From Thozetella sp. PMI_491 (Eukaryota; Ascomycota; Sordariomycetes; Chaetosphaeriales; Chaetosphaeriaceae): a stretch of DNA of 64,000 nt. Shown here in pieces: positions 1-10,576 of the stretch; the stretch's first letter is position 1, and the number at the start of each line of letters is the position of its first letter. The stretch is taken from positions 64,118 to 128,117 of the forward strand of contig MU270031.1 of the NCBI GenBank assembly GCA_021432635.1. The letters are read 5' to 3'. Below the pieces are notes generated by a model. That model was not told the DNA's origin, ran no database searches, and was given only the letters and a program-made list of their open reading frames with translations. A program made the translations under genes and the position numbers.

Positions 1-242
1 AGTTGATCAAGCCCGCTGTGGCCGACGGGCTTGTGGAGCTCTTGGCTCCTATTCAGGAGAAGTACCAAGCATCGCCCGAGTGGCAGGAGATTACCCTCAA
101 GGCCTACCCACCACCCGCGAAGAAGGCAAAGAAAGAGAAGAAGATTGGCACACACTATCCTAACCGGCCCAAGGAGGCCCAAGAGCCGGCTGCGGCCGAG
201 GGTGCTGCGGGCGGCGCGGCACAGGCCGCCCCGAGCGCCTAA
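1..242 (+). CDS. Tyrosyl-tRNA synthetase, cytoplasmic (C-terminal fragment)
   Basis: This is the 3' end of a gene that starts before the window; the reading frame is open from the first bases to TAA at 240-242. The visible peptide (about 79 residues) begins IKPAVADGLVELLAPIQ and has the block SPEWQEITLKAYPPP, which I recognise as the end of the fungal tyrosyl-tRNA synthetase core, just after the anticodon-binding region. A Lys-rich stretch (AKKAKKEKKIG) and an Ala/Gly/Pro-rich low-complexity tail follow; both are usual in filamentous fungal TyrRS and dispensable for the fold. The enzyme would charge tRNA-Tyr in the cytosol. The catalytic HIGH/KMSKS motifs lie outside the window, so the assignment rests on the C-terminal block only. 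Confidence 0.75.
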   Translation, partial: LIKPAVADGLVELLAPIQEKYQASPEWQEITLKAYPPPAKKAKKEKKIGTHYPNRPKEAQEPAAAEGAAGGAAQAAPSA

Positions 243-1642
243 GTACTCTTTTAGTGGTGTACTCCCTTGCCTCGTTTATCATTGCCGCCACCGGTGGCAG
301 CTGGAGTATCGATAGAGAGCGATTGGGTAGAATGGCAAAAAAAGAAAAAGAAAAGAAAGGGCCATTGTCTACTCTTTGTTTGGGGTAGCGAGGCCGGACT
401 TTTACGATACCAAAATCACGAAACAAAGATGCATGGGAAGAGTCTCGGTGAGATAATACGAGAGTGTCCCGATGGAGGCCTTGAAGCCACGTGCGATCTG
501 ATGTCATCGGCAATAGAACGGCCCGGTTCTGGCGTACTGGGGTAAGTCAGCATGCCAGCGGGAAACAACGAACAACAAGAGGGCCACAACAAATGGTATC
601 GCTCCCGATTGAGCGTCAAAAATAATACATGGAGAGCACTTGAAGACATGTAGTAGTCGCGTGCCGTAGCCGAGCGCGTGGCGCTCTTTTTTTGGGATGG
701 GATGAAGCACGGGCGACAGGGCCAAAAGAGGTGTTAGTGTTTTCTTGGCTGCCGCGATTAATCCAGTCTAGAACCACGAGGCGCCCGGGGTGGTGTTCAA
801 TAGCTGGAGCAAGTGGGTAGGGGGGAAGCCAGGCTCGAGAGACCAACTAATATCGCTGACCGACGGAGCCTGTCAAGCCTTGTATGCCCTGGAGGGCACA
901 AGATCTGTCATACTGCGGGCTATATGCAGTCAACAAGAGTTGTGGTGCACAGCATGCTGTCGCATGCCCGGTTGCAAACTAAAATGTGAGACGTCGATTC
1001 ATGAGCGAGTGGACTCTCCTCGTGAGCTCGACTCGACAACTCCGCATTTTGCGATTGTGGCATGGTAGGGAAACCCCTCTTGGAGCAGGCGGCGTCCTCC
1101 CCCCTTAAACGCCATTGACTAGCGCCTCCCAGCTTCCTCCTTCGTCTTGTCCGATCTTTACATACAACCTTTTTTTTTCTTCCCCTCTCCTTCTTTTCTT
1201 ACCCCATACATCCCAGGGACAGGCGCCACTCAGACGACGAAAACTAACCCCCCCCCCCAATATCCAGCGGCGTGGCGCTCATTACCCGGAAATCCTGGAG
1301 AGGGCGTCCTGCTTCTCCCTGGCCCTGGGCCTTAGCCGACCCTGTTAACCCACGCTCTGCTGGGTTACGCACTGTATTTTGATTGGTTCCCCCCCTGTCC
1401 ATCGCCCGTTTGGATCAGCGTTCCATCCATTCCCACCACCCCCCCCGTCGTCCGGCGGCCACCACCCGTACCAACAACCCGGCCCCCCAGCCAGAAAACC
1501 GCACCCTGTACGTGCCCGGCTTCTCGCAACCGTGGGACCAACACCTGCTTCCAGGCCGTTTCTTCGACAGGAGAGGGAAAAACACGATTACACCCATCTA
1601 CAAACCTTCCCCTCTGCCTGACGAGGAGGCGAGCCCGTGGTC
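243..1642. other. Intergenic region / leader of the ArfGAP gene
   Basis: No credible gene is visible in these 1400 bases. The downstream half is pyrimidine-rich with long T and C homopolymers near 1170-1255 and 1388-1447, typical of a fungal promoter and 5' leader feeding the gene at 1643. Short open frames here have no recognisable product. Confidence 0.6.
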
Positions 1643-3944
1643 ATGTCGGGTGCTCTGAGCAAGCGCCAGCAGGCGCGCAACGAGAAGATCCTCCACGAGC
1701 TCGTCCTGAGCGTGCCCGGCAACAACTTTTGTGCCGATTGCAACGCGAGGAATCCTGGTGAGTTGAACGTCCTGGCGATCCTCGGGGCCAAAGTTCTGGC
1801 GGCTAACGCGTCCTTATTCCAGCTTGGGCGTCATGGAGTGTATGTCAACATCGTCTTTCCCCACCCGTCCGATCGGCTCCCTCCCACGATCCAATGGAGC
1901 AATTCGAGCCTTGGACGAGCTAGTGGTCACGATTCTAACACGACAGCAGTTGGGCATCTTCCTGTGCATGCGATGCGCTGCCATCCACCGCAAATTGGGC
2001 ACCCACGTCTCCAAAGTCAAGTCCCTGAGCATGGACAGCTGGTCCAATGAGCAAGTGGAGGTCTGTCTACGTGGTCCCCGACCAAACCGGCCCCCTCTGT
2101 GATGCTGACTTGTCGACTAGAACATGAAGAAGGTCGGCAACATCGTCTCTAACAAAAACTACAACCCCTCGAACAAGGCGGCGCCGGTCCCGATCGACGT
2201 CGACGAGGCAGACTCAGCTATGGAGAGGTTCATCCGGCAGAAATACACGAGCGACAAGCTGGTGGCGGGAAGGCGGCGCACCACTGGCAGCGCTGAGTCG
2301 GACGAAACTCCGCCCCCGCTGCCTCCCAAGACCCCGAGTCGGTTTGGCTTCCGGGCAGCCACGTCTATCTTCCCCATCGGCTCCAAGGCGAAGAAGGCCG
2401 CAGCGTCGCGCGATCGTCCGAACAGCCCCAGGGACGCGCCGTCGCCTCACCGGAATAAGCCTTCCCAGGTGTTCGGCGCGGTCGTGAGCTCGGATAACGA
2501 GGATATAGACAAGAAGCTGGCTAGGTTGCGCGACATGGGGTTTGTGGATGATAGGAAGAACCTCGAGGTGTTGAAAGGCGTGGGCGGCAACCTCGAACGC
2601 GCGATCGAGTCCCTGGTGCGGCTGGGGGAGGGCGACGGACGCTCGCCGACCTCCCTCATTTCTCCGCGCGAGTCCTCCCTTTCGCTCAACCGCTCGCTCA
2701 CCCCGGCCACATCGACATTCGGACGTGATGGAGCTCGCGCCCGGCCGATTACTCCGTCTAACAACCCGTTCGACATGCTCGACATGCCGGCGGCGCAGCC
2801 ACTGTCGTCACAGTCGACCGGGACACTGCAGAACAAGAACCCCTACTTAACAACAAACCCCTTCGGCCTGGTATCTCAGCAGAGCCATACGGGTCTGAAC
2901 CAGGCCTTCCAGAGCATGTCCTTGTCGCCGTCACAGCCTCTCTTCCCCCATCATACAGGAGGCATGGGCGCTGCTCCTCAGCAGCAGAATGCGCAGGTAT
3001 TATACCAGCAGCAGTCTATGACACCGCAGATGCCTTCTGCGGCGCAAAACTACGGCCCGGTCTCGTTCAATAGTTATCAAACCTACCCGCAGCCAGGTCA
3101 ACCCGGCCAGGGAGGCTACAACCCCTTCTTCACGAATGGCAACAACCCCTCTCAGCCTCTCTCGGTCAACACGGCTGGTGCCCCCGCGGCCTTCAGCAAC
3201 AACCCTTTCACACGATCTCCGACCCGAATCCACTCGCCACCGCTCACCCAGATCCCGGAGCAGGCTCAACAGAACTTTTATACAGCATCCCCTTCCCAGA
3301 CCACCAATCCCTTTTTCTCGCAAGCGGCTCCGCAGCCCTCGCCGTATGCCTCGCAGGATCCGTTCGGGCATGTCCAGCAGGCGCCGCAGCATCCCTTTGG
3401 TCAGGCCCAGCAAGCACCGCAGCAGCCCTTTGGTCAGACCCAGCAAACGCCACAGCAGCCGTATGGCCAGTTCCAGCAGCAACCTACCGGCATGCCGCAG
3501 CGGGTGGATAACGCGTCTATCCTGGCTCTGTTCAACCAGGTGCCAAACCAGGTACCGAACCAGGTGCCGAACCAGGTGCCGGCTCAGACGGCTTCGAATC
3601 CGTTCCTGAATCAAGGGCAACAGGCTCCGGCACAGCCCCCCTCGGTTCTGGCACCAAACGGCCAGCACCTTTTCCACTCGCAGACATTCCCAATGTCGGC
3701 TACTCAGCAGCAGCATCAGCAGCCCCAGCAGCAGGTGCCCAGAGCAAGCCCTGCCGCTGGGAGCATGAACCCCTTTCTCTCGGCCGGAGGACAGTCCGGA
3801 ATGGGGCAGCCGAGCCTGCTAGACACGACCCCAAGCAAGCATAACGTGAGCCGCGACAGCATGATGGCGCGAGGATTGGACTGGTCTAACGGCCGGCACA
3901 GTCCGGACGCGTTCGCGAGTCTGAGCGCGCGGGCCATGCCTTGA
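1643..3944 (+). CDS. ArfGAP with UBA domain and NPF-rich tail (Gts1/Ucp3-like)
   Basis: Exons 1643-1757, 1823-1839, 1950-2060 and 2121-3944 give 688 residues. The first ATG of the frame is used; an in-frame GTG two codons earlier is ignored. Residues about 15-130 are an Arf GTPase-activating domain: zinc ligands C30-X2-C33-X16-C50-X2-C53, then CAAIHRKLG with the conserved Arg and the block WSNEQVENMKKVGN. A UBA domain follows at about 205-250 (LARLRDMGF). The rest is disordered, Gln/Pro-rich and holds seven Asn-Pro-Phe motifs, known ligands of EH-domain endocytic adaptors. The protein should stimulate GTP hydrolysis on Arf at Golgi or endosomal membranes, as yeast Gts1 and fission yeast Ucp3 are thought to do. 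All three introns are GT-AG; exon 2 is only 17 bases. Domain calls are firm; the orthologue name is inferred. Confidence 0.88.
3375..3473 (+). repeat. Three 33-base tandem repeats in the ArfGAP coding region
   Basis: Units at 3375-3407, 3408-3440 and 3441-3473 each encode a variant of QQAPQQPFGQT. The last copy has diverged (PYGQ instead of PFGQ). Reading frame is preserved, so copy-number change would alter only the length of the Gln/Pro-rich tail. Confidence 0.85.
3534..3581 (+). repeat. Four 12-base tandem repeats encoding NQVP
   Basis: The unit AACCAGGTGCCG occurs four times in a row with single-base differences (units at 3534, 3546, 3558 and 3570). It lies inside the ArfGAP gene and encodes four NQVP blocks. 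Likely a slippage-prone minisatellite. Confidence 0.9.
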
Positions 3945-5516
3945 GCCACAGAGGGTCATGCAGCGCGAGATGCAACGACGTTATGGCGAATTGTGTCGAT
4001 AGGGTTGTACGGGGGCCATACACTATCACGTAATGTAATTCATGACGACCAGGCGGTCTCGATGGAATAGGGTGATCGCTTTGGGACGAAGGGAGGGGAT
4101 TGTGACTAACTACAGGTCGACGACATTGACTTCCTTTGTATATATGGTTGAGATGAGATTCAGCTAGGTGCCCATGACAGGGTATTGTATGATATTGGTC
4201 GAAAGGCGCCAGAGCTTACCAATTGCAACGTGTGGACGTGTGCTTCGAGGCACCACCCTTTGGATTCCCTAAGGTAGGCAAGCTTCGGCTGTGCTACGTT
4301 GTACCTGCCTTGGCGGGTGCCTGCCACCCCAGGACTTTGTCATTGCCCCCCCCTCAGTCCGGAGCTCGCCAGCAAGCTACCTAGGCAGGTACTCCGCAAG
4401 ACTGATGGAAAGCATGTTGTTGTGGCATATCCAAGGTGCCGTTCCTTAACCACCTTACCTTACTTTGCCTGCTTAGCTTCTAGGTAACATCTTGGTAGCT
4501 CGAGGAAATGCACGATCCAGTGCAGGGTAGATCCACTTGGACGACTATATAGCGCGCTTTCTTTTTAGATCCTACCCCCGTGGCATACTAGGCAAGGTAC
4601 ATTGCTTGGCCCCTTGGCCAGATGCGCAACGTACCGGTTCTCCCGCCCGGATCGGGCTTTTGCCCCCAGGCGCCTCGCATCGTCTGTCGAGTTACAGTTG
4701 AGGGGATGCTGGCTTGAATTCCTCCGCCTTATTCGAGCTAGCCCCACTCCCAGCCTCATGGTGGCCTCCGGGCCCGTCCATCGATCGCCAGCCCCTCCCA
4801 CCCACCGTCTGTGCCTCGTCAAGCGCCGGGGTGTCGCCGCTCTGCAGCCCTATCCAAAGATTGGGCCAGCAGCGGTGGCGCTGGGAACCGGTAGTGGTCC
4901 GCAGGAAGTATTTTTTGCCTCGTTGCCGCAGACTATAGATGCGTTACGCTTCTTTCTTGCGACGCAAAGGAGGAAGTCTCGAGATGAAGGGACGGGGACT
5001 GAGCAGCTGTAGTGCCTTTCGAATGGCTAGCTTTTTCTTCAGTTTCATAGGCAAGACATGCATACACTCACTCGTTCCCCTAAGTTAGTAGTCGGCTAGT
5101 CTGTCGCGTGCCGGGCCCGGCGCCCAGCGCCCTGTAGGCGGCAGCGAGGGTGCGGCTGAGGGGCCATCCGTTGCCTTGCAGATTTTCGACGTCGAGGGTT
5201 ATATAGGTCGCGCGCCTCCATTTGCCTAGCTCCAATGCTTTCTGTCCCTCAACTGCTTCCGCCTGCCTTTTTGCTGCGGTACTCCCCCCTGACGGATCTG
5301 TCGCCATTCACTCCTCTGATGGTACCTAGGACGAGCTGAATGCGTGTGTAGCCAGGTGCCTTGCCCGTCTTGCACAGGAAACAAGTGTTTTTGCGGGCCC
5401 TCTTGGCTTATAGTAGTTGGGCTGCAGCCTTTCCGCAGCTCTGAACCAGACGCCAGACGCTGCGCGCGCGACACACGGTGTGAATTCCCTTGCACCAGTT
5501 CCATCTGACGACGGCA
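3945..5516. other. Intergenic region between ArfGAP and calpain genes
   Basis: About 1.57 kb without a supported gene. The first part is the ArfGAP 3' flank; the stretch around 4270-4500 is rich in short ACCTTACCTT / GGCAGGTA-like words; the last few hundred bases are the calpain promoter and leader. Open frames at 4602-5012 and 4714-4938 overlap each other in different frames and resemble nothing known to me. Confidence 0.55.
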
Positions 5517-8500
5517 ATGTCCATGATCGAGTCAGTCCTGGGCAACGGCGGCCGCAGAGGCCGAAGACCCATCCCTGATGGACCCATGCCGCTCCCAGAC
5601 CCTCGGCGCCGGGGCGCGGTGAAGGATCCTCAAGGGAAGCTCGACGAGTTCTGGAGGACCTTTAAAGCCGGAGCGCCTGGGCAAGGTAGGTCTCGCTGCT
5701 TCCGTACCCCTTCGCCAACCCAATATGCTCACCTCGCGTAGTCACCAACGTCATTCCGAAGAAATCGCACGCCGGCCGCGCCATCGAGCGCAGCGCGAAG
5801 AAGGCGGTCGTCAATTCCCCCAACCCGGGTGTCGGCGTGTCCGCCCCGTCTCATGCCTCCTACGAGACCGCGCGAGCGGCCTGCGTGGCAAAAGTAGACA
5901 AGATTGTCAAGGAGTGCCGGCGTATCAACCAGAAGTATCGTGACCCCCATTTCGACCTGGAGGTCGACCTAAAGAAGCACAAGCGCTTCTGCCTCGAGTC
6001 GCTCGACAACCGCGCGGCACCCCCTCGCGAGGTCATCATCGAGCGCCGCAGAGACGACCGCAGGCGGGATGATCGGACCGAGAGCAGTGAAGATGAAGGC
6101 CCGCCTTCGCCGCCGCCCGGCCCCCCGTTGCCCAACTTCCGAGAGCGAGAGGCCGTGCCGGGAGCACGATTCAAGCCCCTGAGCGTCAAGCGCGTGAGCG
6201 AGATCTTCGACGACCCGCAGTTCTTCATCGAGGGTGCTACGGCGGCCGACGTCCGCCAGGGGCGTGACGGCGACTGCTGGCTGATGGCGGCTCTGTGCAC
6301 CATGAGCAATAAGCCCGGGCTGATCGACAAAGTATGCGTGGCGAGGGACGAGGCGGTCGGAGTGTACGGGTTCGTCTTCTACCGAGACGGAGAGTGGTTC
6401 AGTGAAATCATTGATGACAAAGTGAGCCCTTGTTTTCTATGTTCGCGACAACCTGTTCTCCTGCCGTGGCGTGCTAATATCAGGATCCAAGCTCTATCTG
6501 ATCAAGGCCGACTACGACGATATCAATCCCGAACGTTTGGCCTGGGAGGACCTCGACCGGACCAATTCAGACGAGGCGTACCGGAAAACCTACCAATCAA
6601 ACAGCAATGCCTTGTACTTTGCCCAGTGCGCGAACCCTAACGAGACTTGGCTGCCTCTTCTCGAGAAGGCCTATGCGAAGGCTCACGGGGATTATGCTGC
6701 CATCGACGGCGGGCACATGGGCGAGGGCATTGAGGACCTGACGGGCGGGATTGCCTCGGAGGTGTTCACGACTGATATTCTGGACAAGGTATGCATGCCT
6801 TGGCAGAGCTCCCCCGGACGCACACGCTACGATCTGATCTAACATGAGACAGGAATACTTCTGGAAGGAAGAGCTCATGAAAGTCAATGACCAGTTCCTA
6901 TTTGGCTGCTCGACAGGTATGTGGGGCTCGGGCTGGGGCATCAGAACCGGTATTATGGAAGGCCATGCCTACTCTGTGATGCGTGCTGTCGAGATGGATG
7001 GCGAGCGGCTGGTCCTGCTTAAGAATCCATGGGGCAAGGGGGAGTGGAGGGGCGCCTGGAGTAAGTACATCCATGACCAACGCCATGCATAGGAAGATGC
7101 TGATGGAGAGACAGGCGATGGCTCGAAAGAATGGACCGCGGAGTGGCTCCAGAAGCTGAATCACCGCTTCGGCGACGATGGCGCCTTCTGGATCTCATAC
7201 CACGACCTGCTTCGCAAATACTCAGTCTTTGACCGCACACGTCTCTTTAGCCCGGAGTGGAAGCTCGCCACCTCCTGGACCTCAATGGATGTGCCGTGGA
7301 TGCTCGAGTATCACGACACCAAGTTCTCCTTCACGCTCTCCCGCCCGGGGCCCGTGGTCATCGTCCTTTCCCAGCTCGACAGCCGCTACTTCCGCGGCCT
7401 CGAAGGCAAGTATCGCTTCAAACTGTCCTTCCGCGTGCACAAAGCCGGCGAGGATGACTACATCGTGCGCAGCCAGGCTTCGTACTACATGAGCCGCTCT
7501 GCGAACGTGGAACTCAACCTCGAGGCGGGCGAATACCACGTACTGGTCCGGATCGACGCCCTTCGTCGCGATGGAATCCTCCCCGCCGAGGACGTGGTCA
7601 AGCGGCATGCTAGCCTTTACCGCGAGAAGCTCATCCGGATCGGACTTTCATACGACTCTGCACATGCCAAGGGCAGGATCATCGAAACAGAAGAGGAGAA
7701 GGCGGCTCGCGAAGCCCACCAGAAATACCGCAGGGAGAAGTATCGCAAGTCTTTCGTCAAACGGGTACGAAAGTCTAGGGAGCGACACCATCGAGATATG
7801 GTCCGCAACCGCGAAAAAAGAGCCAAGAGAATGGCAAGAAAGAGGGAGAAGGAGCTAGAGGCGTTCCAAAAAAGAGAGAAGGAAATGCAAGAAGAGGAGG
7901 AGAAGATGCGCGCAGAAGACGCTCGTGCGCCGTCAATGGAGCGGGCGCGGTTCGGCCAGGGTTACGGGCCTGATGGTCCCTCGGAGCTGACGGAGTCGTT
8001 CTCGACTGCGCAGGAGGGAGAAGATGGACCGCAGCCGTTTGGAGAAGGGGCGAACCCGCCCACAACAACATTGCCGGCACACTTTCGGAATGGCGGAGAG
8101 CGAGGCCTCGATGAAGGACCTGACCCTCGACCTCCGACCGATACATTCCCCGATATGCAGCCCGGTCCCGGGTCCCGCCAGCCATGGAACCGACCGCCGG
8201 CCGCACCCGGTCAGGGAGGATACCATGACCGAGACTTCTTCGGTCCTCCCAGGCGGGCAACCACCATGAACCTAGGACCTAGCCATACGGGCTTCGGCGA
8301 CCCCCCGCCACGCCCAGATGGCTTCTACTTGTCAAGACGCCCCACTAGCAGGAACTTGTCGCCCGACCGTTTCGATTCTCCAGGACCGTCTCGATCGCGT
8401 GGACGGCGAGAGCGCCCGCCCCCTCCGGGGTACGTCGATAGGTTCAACGGCCCGTCTCCTCGACCCGGGGGCTTCATCCCCCCCCCTCCGCACAGGGGCC

Positions 8501-9021
8501 ACGACTTCGGGCCGCCTGGGGGAATGGGCCCAGGGGGCCGCGGAGGATCAAGCCCGCCATTTCGCGGCGACATGGGCGATCGGGATGATCTGGCTAGTGT
8601 TACAACTATGTCGGACATCTCGGAGCGAGAAATTGAACACCGGATGGAGCAGTACGACGAGATGCGCAAGGGGGAAGAAAGCATAGGCTCGCCTCCCCCG
8701 CCTCCCCCGCCTATTCCGGGTTATTTTGACCCCGGCAGTCGCGAATTCGACTCGTGGAACGCAGTGGCGATCGTTGGATTGCGGGTGTATTACAAGACTG
8801 CGGAGGATGATCAAGACACCGAGGTGTTGAAGCTGCGCGTAGTCCGTCCTAGCCCCTATAGCCAGAGCGATGACGAGGAGGAGGACGACGACAAGGCGGA
8901 CGAAAAGGATAGGGATGACGAGGCCAGCATGCTGGACGTAGACGATGCCGCCAAAGACGCGACGCAGAACGGCGAGCATGTCGTGCTTGCGGAACAGGAA
9001 GCAATGGCCATGGAGCCCTGA
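5517..9021 (+). CDS. Calpain-family cysteine protease
   Basis: Exons 5517-5685, 5742-6421, 6492-6788, 6853-7060 and 7115-9021 give 1086 residues; every junction is GT-AG and in frame. The peptidase C2 core spans about residues 195-490, with catalytic Cys235 in GDCWLMAAL, His420 in EGHAYSVMRA and Asn440 in KNPWGKGEW. A beta-sandwich (domain III/C2-like) region follows at about 520-650. The C-terminal 400 residues are different: a very basic Lys/Arg/Glu helix likely to form a coiled coil, long Pro/Gly-rich disorder, and an acidic tail. No EF-hands or MIT domain are seen, so it is an atypical calpain and not the Rim13/PalB type used in pH signalling. It is expected to be an intracellular regulatory protease cutting at limited sites. 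Substrates are unknown. Confidence 0.88.
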
Positions 9022-9308
9022 GACTAGATCGTATTGGGGGAGTTATCGGTGTTAGAAGAACATACACGAAGGAGGAATGGCCAAGTAGCAAGGGGGTTCT
9101 TTCGGCCTAGCCTTTCGACAACATAGATTGTGTGTCGGGCTAGATATTACTCTCTGCCAGGGTATCTCAATTACCATAATCCGACCCTATCCATATGCCA
9201 AGCCCATGAATTTTTATCGAAATCAGTGTGCGAAAAATGCTCGAAGCCAGCGTCCCAGCCTCCCCATGTGATTAACCACTTAGAATCGTTGCTTCCAGCG
9301 ACCTGTTA

Positions 9309-10144
9309 TCAGAACATATTCAGGAGCTGGTATGATTTCACTTGCTCGTCGACGTAAAACTCATCAACCAGCATATCGTCCGGCCCCGGTGCCTGCCCAT
9401 GCCCCGGATGCCTCCTCCCTTCGGTGTCTGTTCCGGCTCCTTCCCCCTCATCCTCTGCCGCATCTGGAAGCCGGTCGATCCTGCCTCCGACCCTAGCTAG
9501 GAGTAGCTTCTGGCGCTCCAGCTCCGTCTCAACGCCGCCGCCGCGCGTCACCAGGTTCGGCTGCACCTCCGTCTCAAACGGACGTAGCATCTTGTGCATG
9601 GCTCGGAGGCGAGCGAGGCGTTCTGAAGTTTCCTGCTTGCGTGTGCTGTGCACCAACAATGCCGCAGCAAGATCTTCGTACCGCTGCGCTTCAGCCGGGT
9701 ATGCCTCTATTTCACGCTCCGAGGCCCACGCGGGCGGAAGTGTGGCAATAGTTTGAGGGTCGGCTGGTGCTGGGTCAGTGTGGCTCTAGGCTGCGTGAGT
9801 GGGATATAGCACGTACTCAAGTCTGCGAACATGCTCAAGGACTCGGGCAGGTCTCGCCCGCTCTCTTCTCGCCCCGTCATGCGCTCGGCGGCGTTCCAGT
9901 ATAACGCATCGATCTGCTCGGCCACATGCCGAGTGGCTTGCTGTGGGTGCACACGATGCTCGTGCTGCTGGAGCTTGTGGTTCAGCTTGAAGAAGACCTC
10001 TGTGAGGAGCCTGTCGGAGAAGCCCTCCTCTGCGTTTTGGTTGGATCTTTGCCATTCTCGCGAGGGCTCTAGTGGCTTCTCGAGGAGACGCGTCTGGCTG
10101 GCGATGAAGGCTTGTTTTCGAGATGTCACGGCTGGCGGCGCCAT
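9309..10144 (-). CDS. Kinetochore Sim4/COMA-type subunit Fta4
   Basis: Read on the minus strand, exons 10144-9817 and 9763-9309 give 260 residues; the intron is GT-AG and joins MFADL to TDPQTIATLPPAWASE in frame. The start MAPPAVTSRKQAFIASQTRLL and the block LPPAWASEREIEAYP match my recollection of the fungal Fta4 family (Sim4 subunit, CENP-50/U-like). In fission yeast this protein belongs to the constitutive centromere network linking CENP-A chromatin to outer kinetochore parts. The sequence is helical and rich in Glu, Gln and Arg, consistent with a coiled-coil kinetochore subunit, and has no enzyme motif. It is divergent from the PPR gene at 10577 and convergent with the calpain gene. The family call comes from recognition only; a profile search would settle it. 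Confidence 0.65.
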
Positions 10145-10576
10145 CTTGAGGTGAATTTACGCGTCTTGAACTCTAAGAAGCTGAAACCTCGGGTTGCAGC
10201 ACTGCACAGCGCGGTGGCCCAAGGCCTCTTACATCCCAGACGACGGTGTGTAAAGTGGTGTGAAGATGGCAATGGGCTTAGTCGTGGGTTAGGGTTGATC
10301 AAGACTAGAGAAAACGGAGGGCAGGGATACCCCCGTCAAAAACGGAGCTGCAACCTGGCGTCTCGGAGCGGGTCCGTTTTCAGACTGCTCTGAAGCTGCA
10401 AAAGAATCCAAGTGGTTGCTGGAGCTTTCGAGTTGCGACAGGAAAAAAAAGCGGCCGCCGCTTCGACAAGGCGATTGACAGTTCCCAACATGCCAAGGTT
10501 CGCTCTTCACGGCAAGACTTCTTGATTAAAGACTTACAATGAGGCAGGAGTCCTTCGTACTAGGCTATTCCCTACA
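10145..10576. promoter_or_regulatory. Shared promoter of fta4 and the cia84-like gene
   Basis: The 432 bp between two start codons on opposite strands must hold both promoters. It contains GGGTTAGGGTTG at 10286-10297, a telomere-repeat-like word that in fungi can bind TTAGGG-recognising general factors. No other element is clear. Confidence 0.5.

Noticed and set aside
3000-3716. A 238-codon open frame antisense to the ArfGAP gene
   Set aside because: It is the mirror of the Gln/Pro-rich repeats; Leu/Arg-rich artefact.
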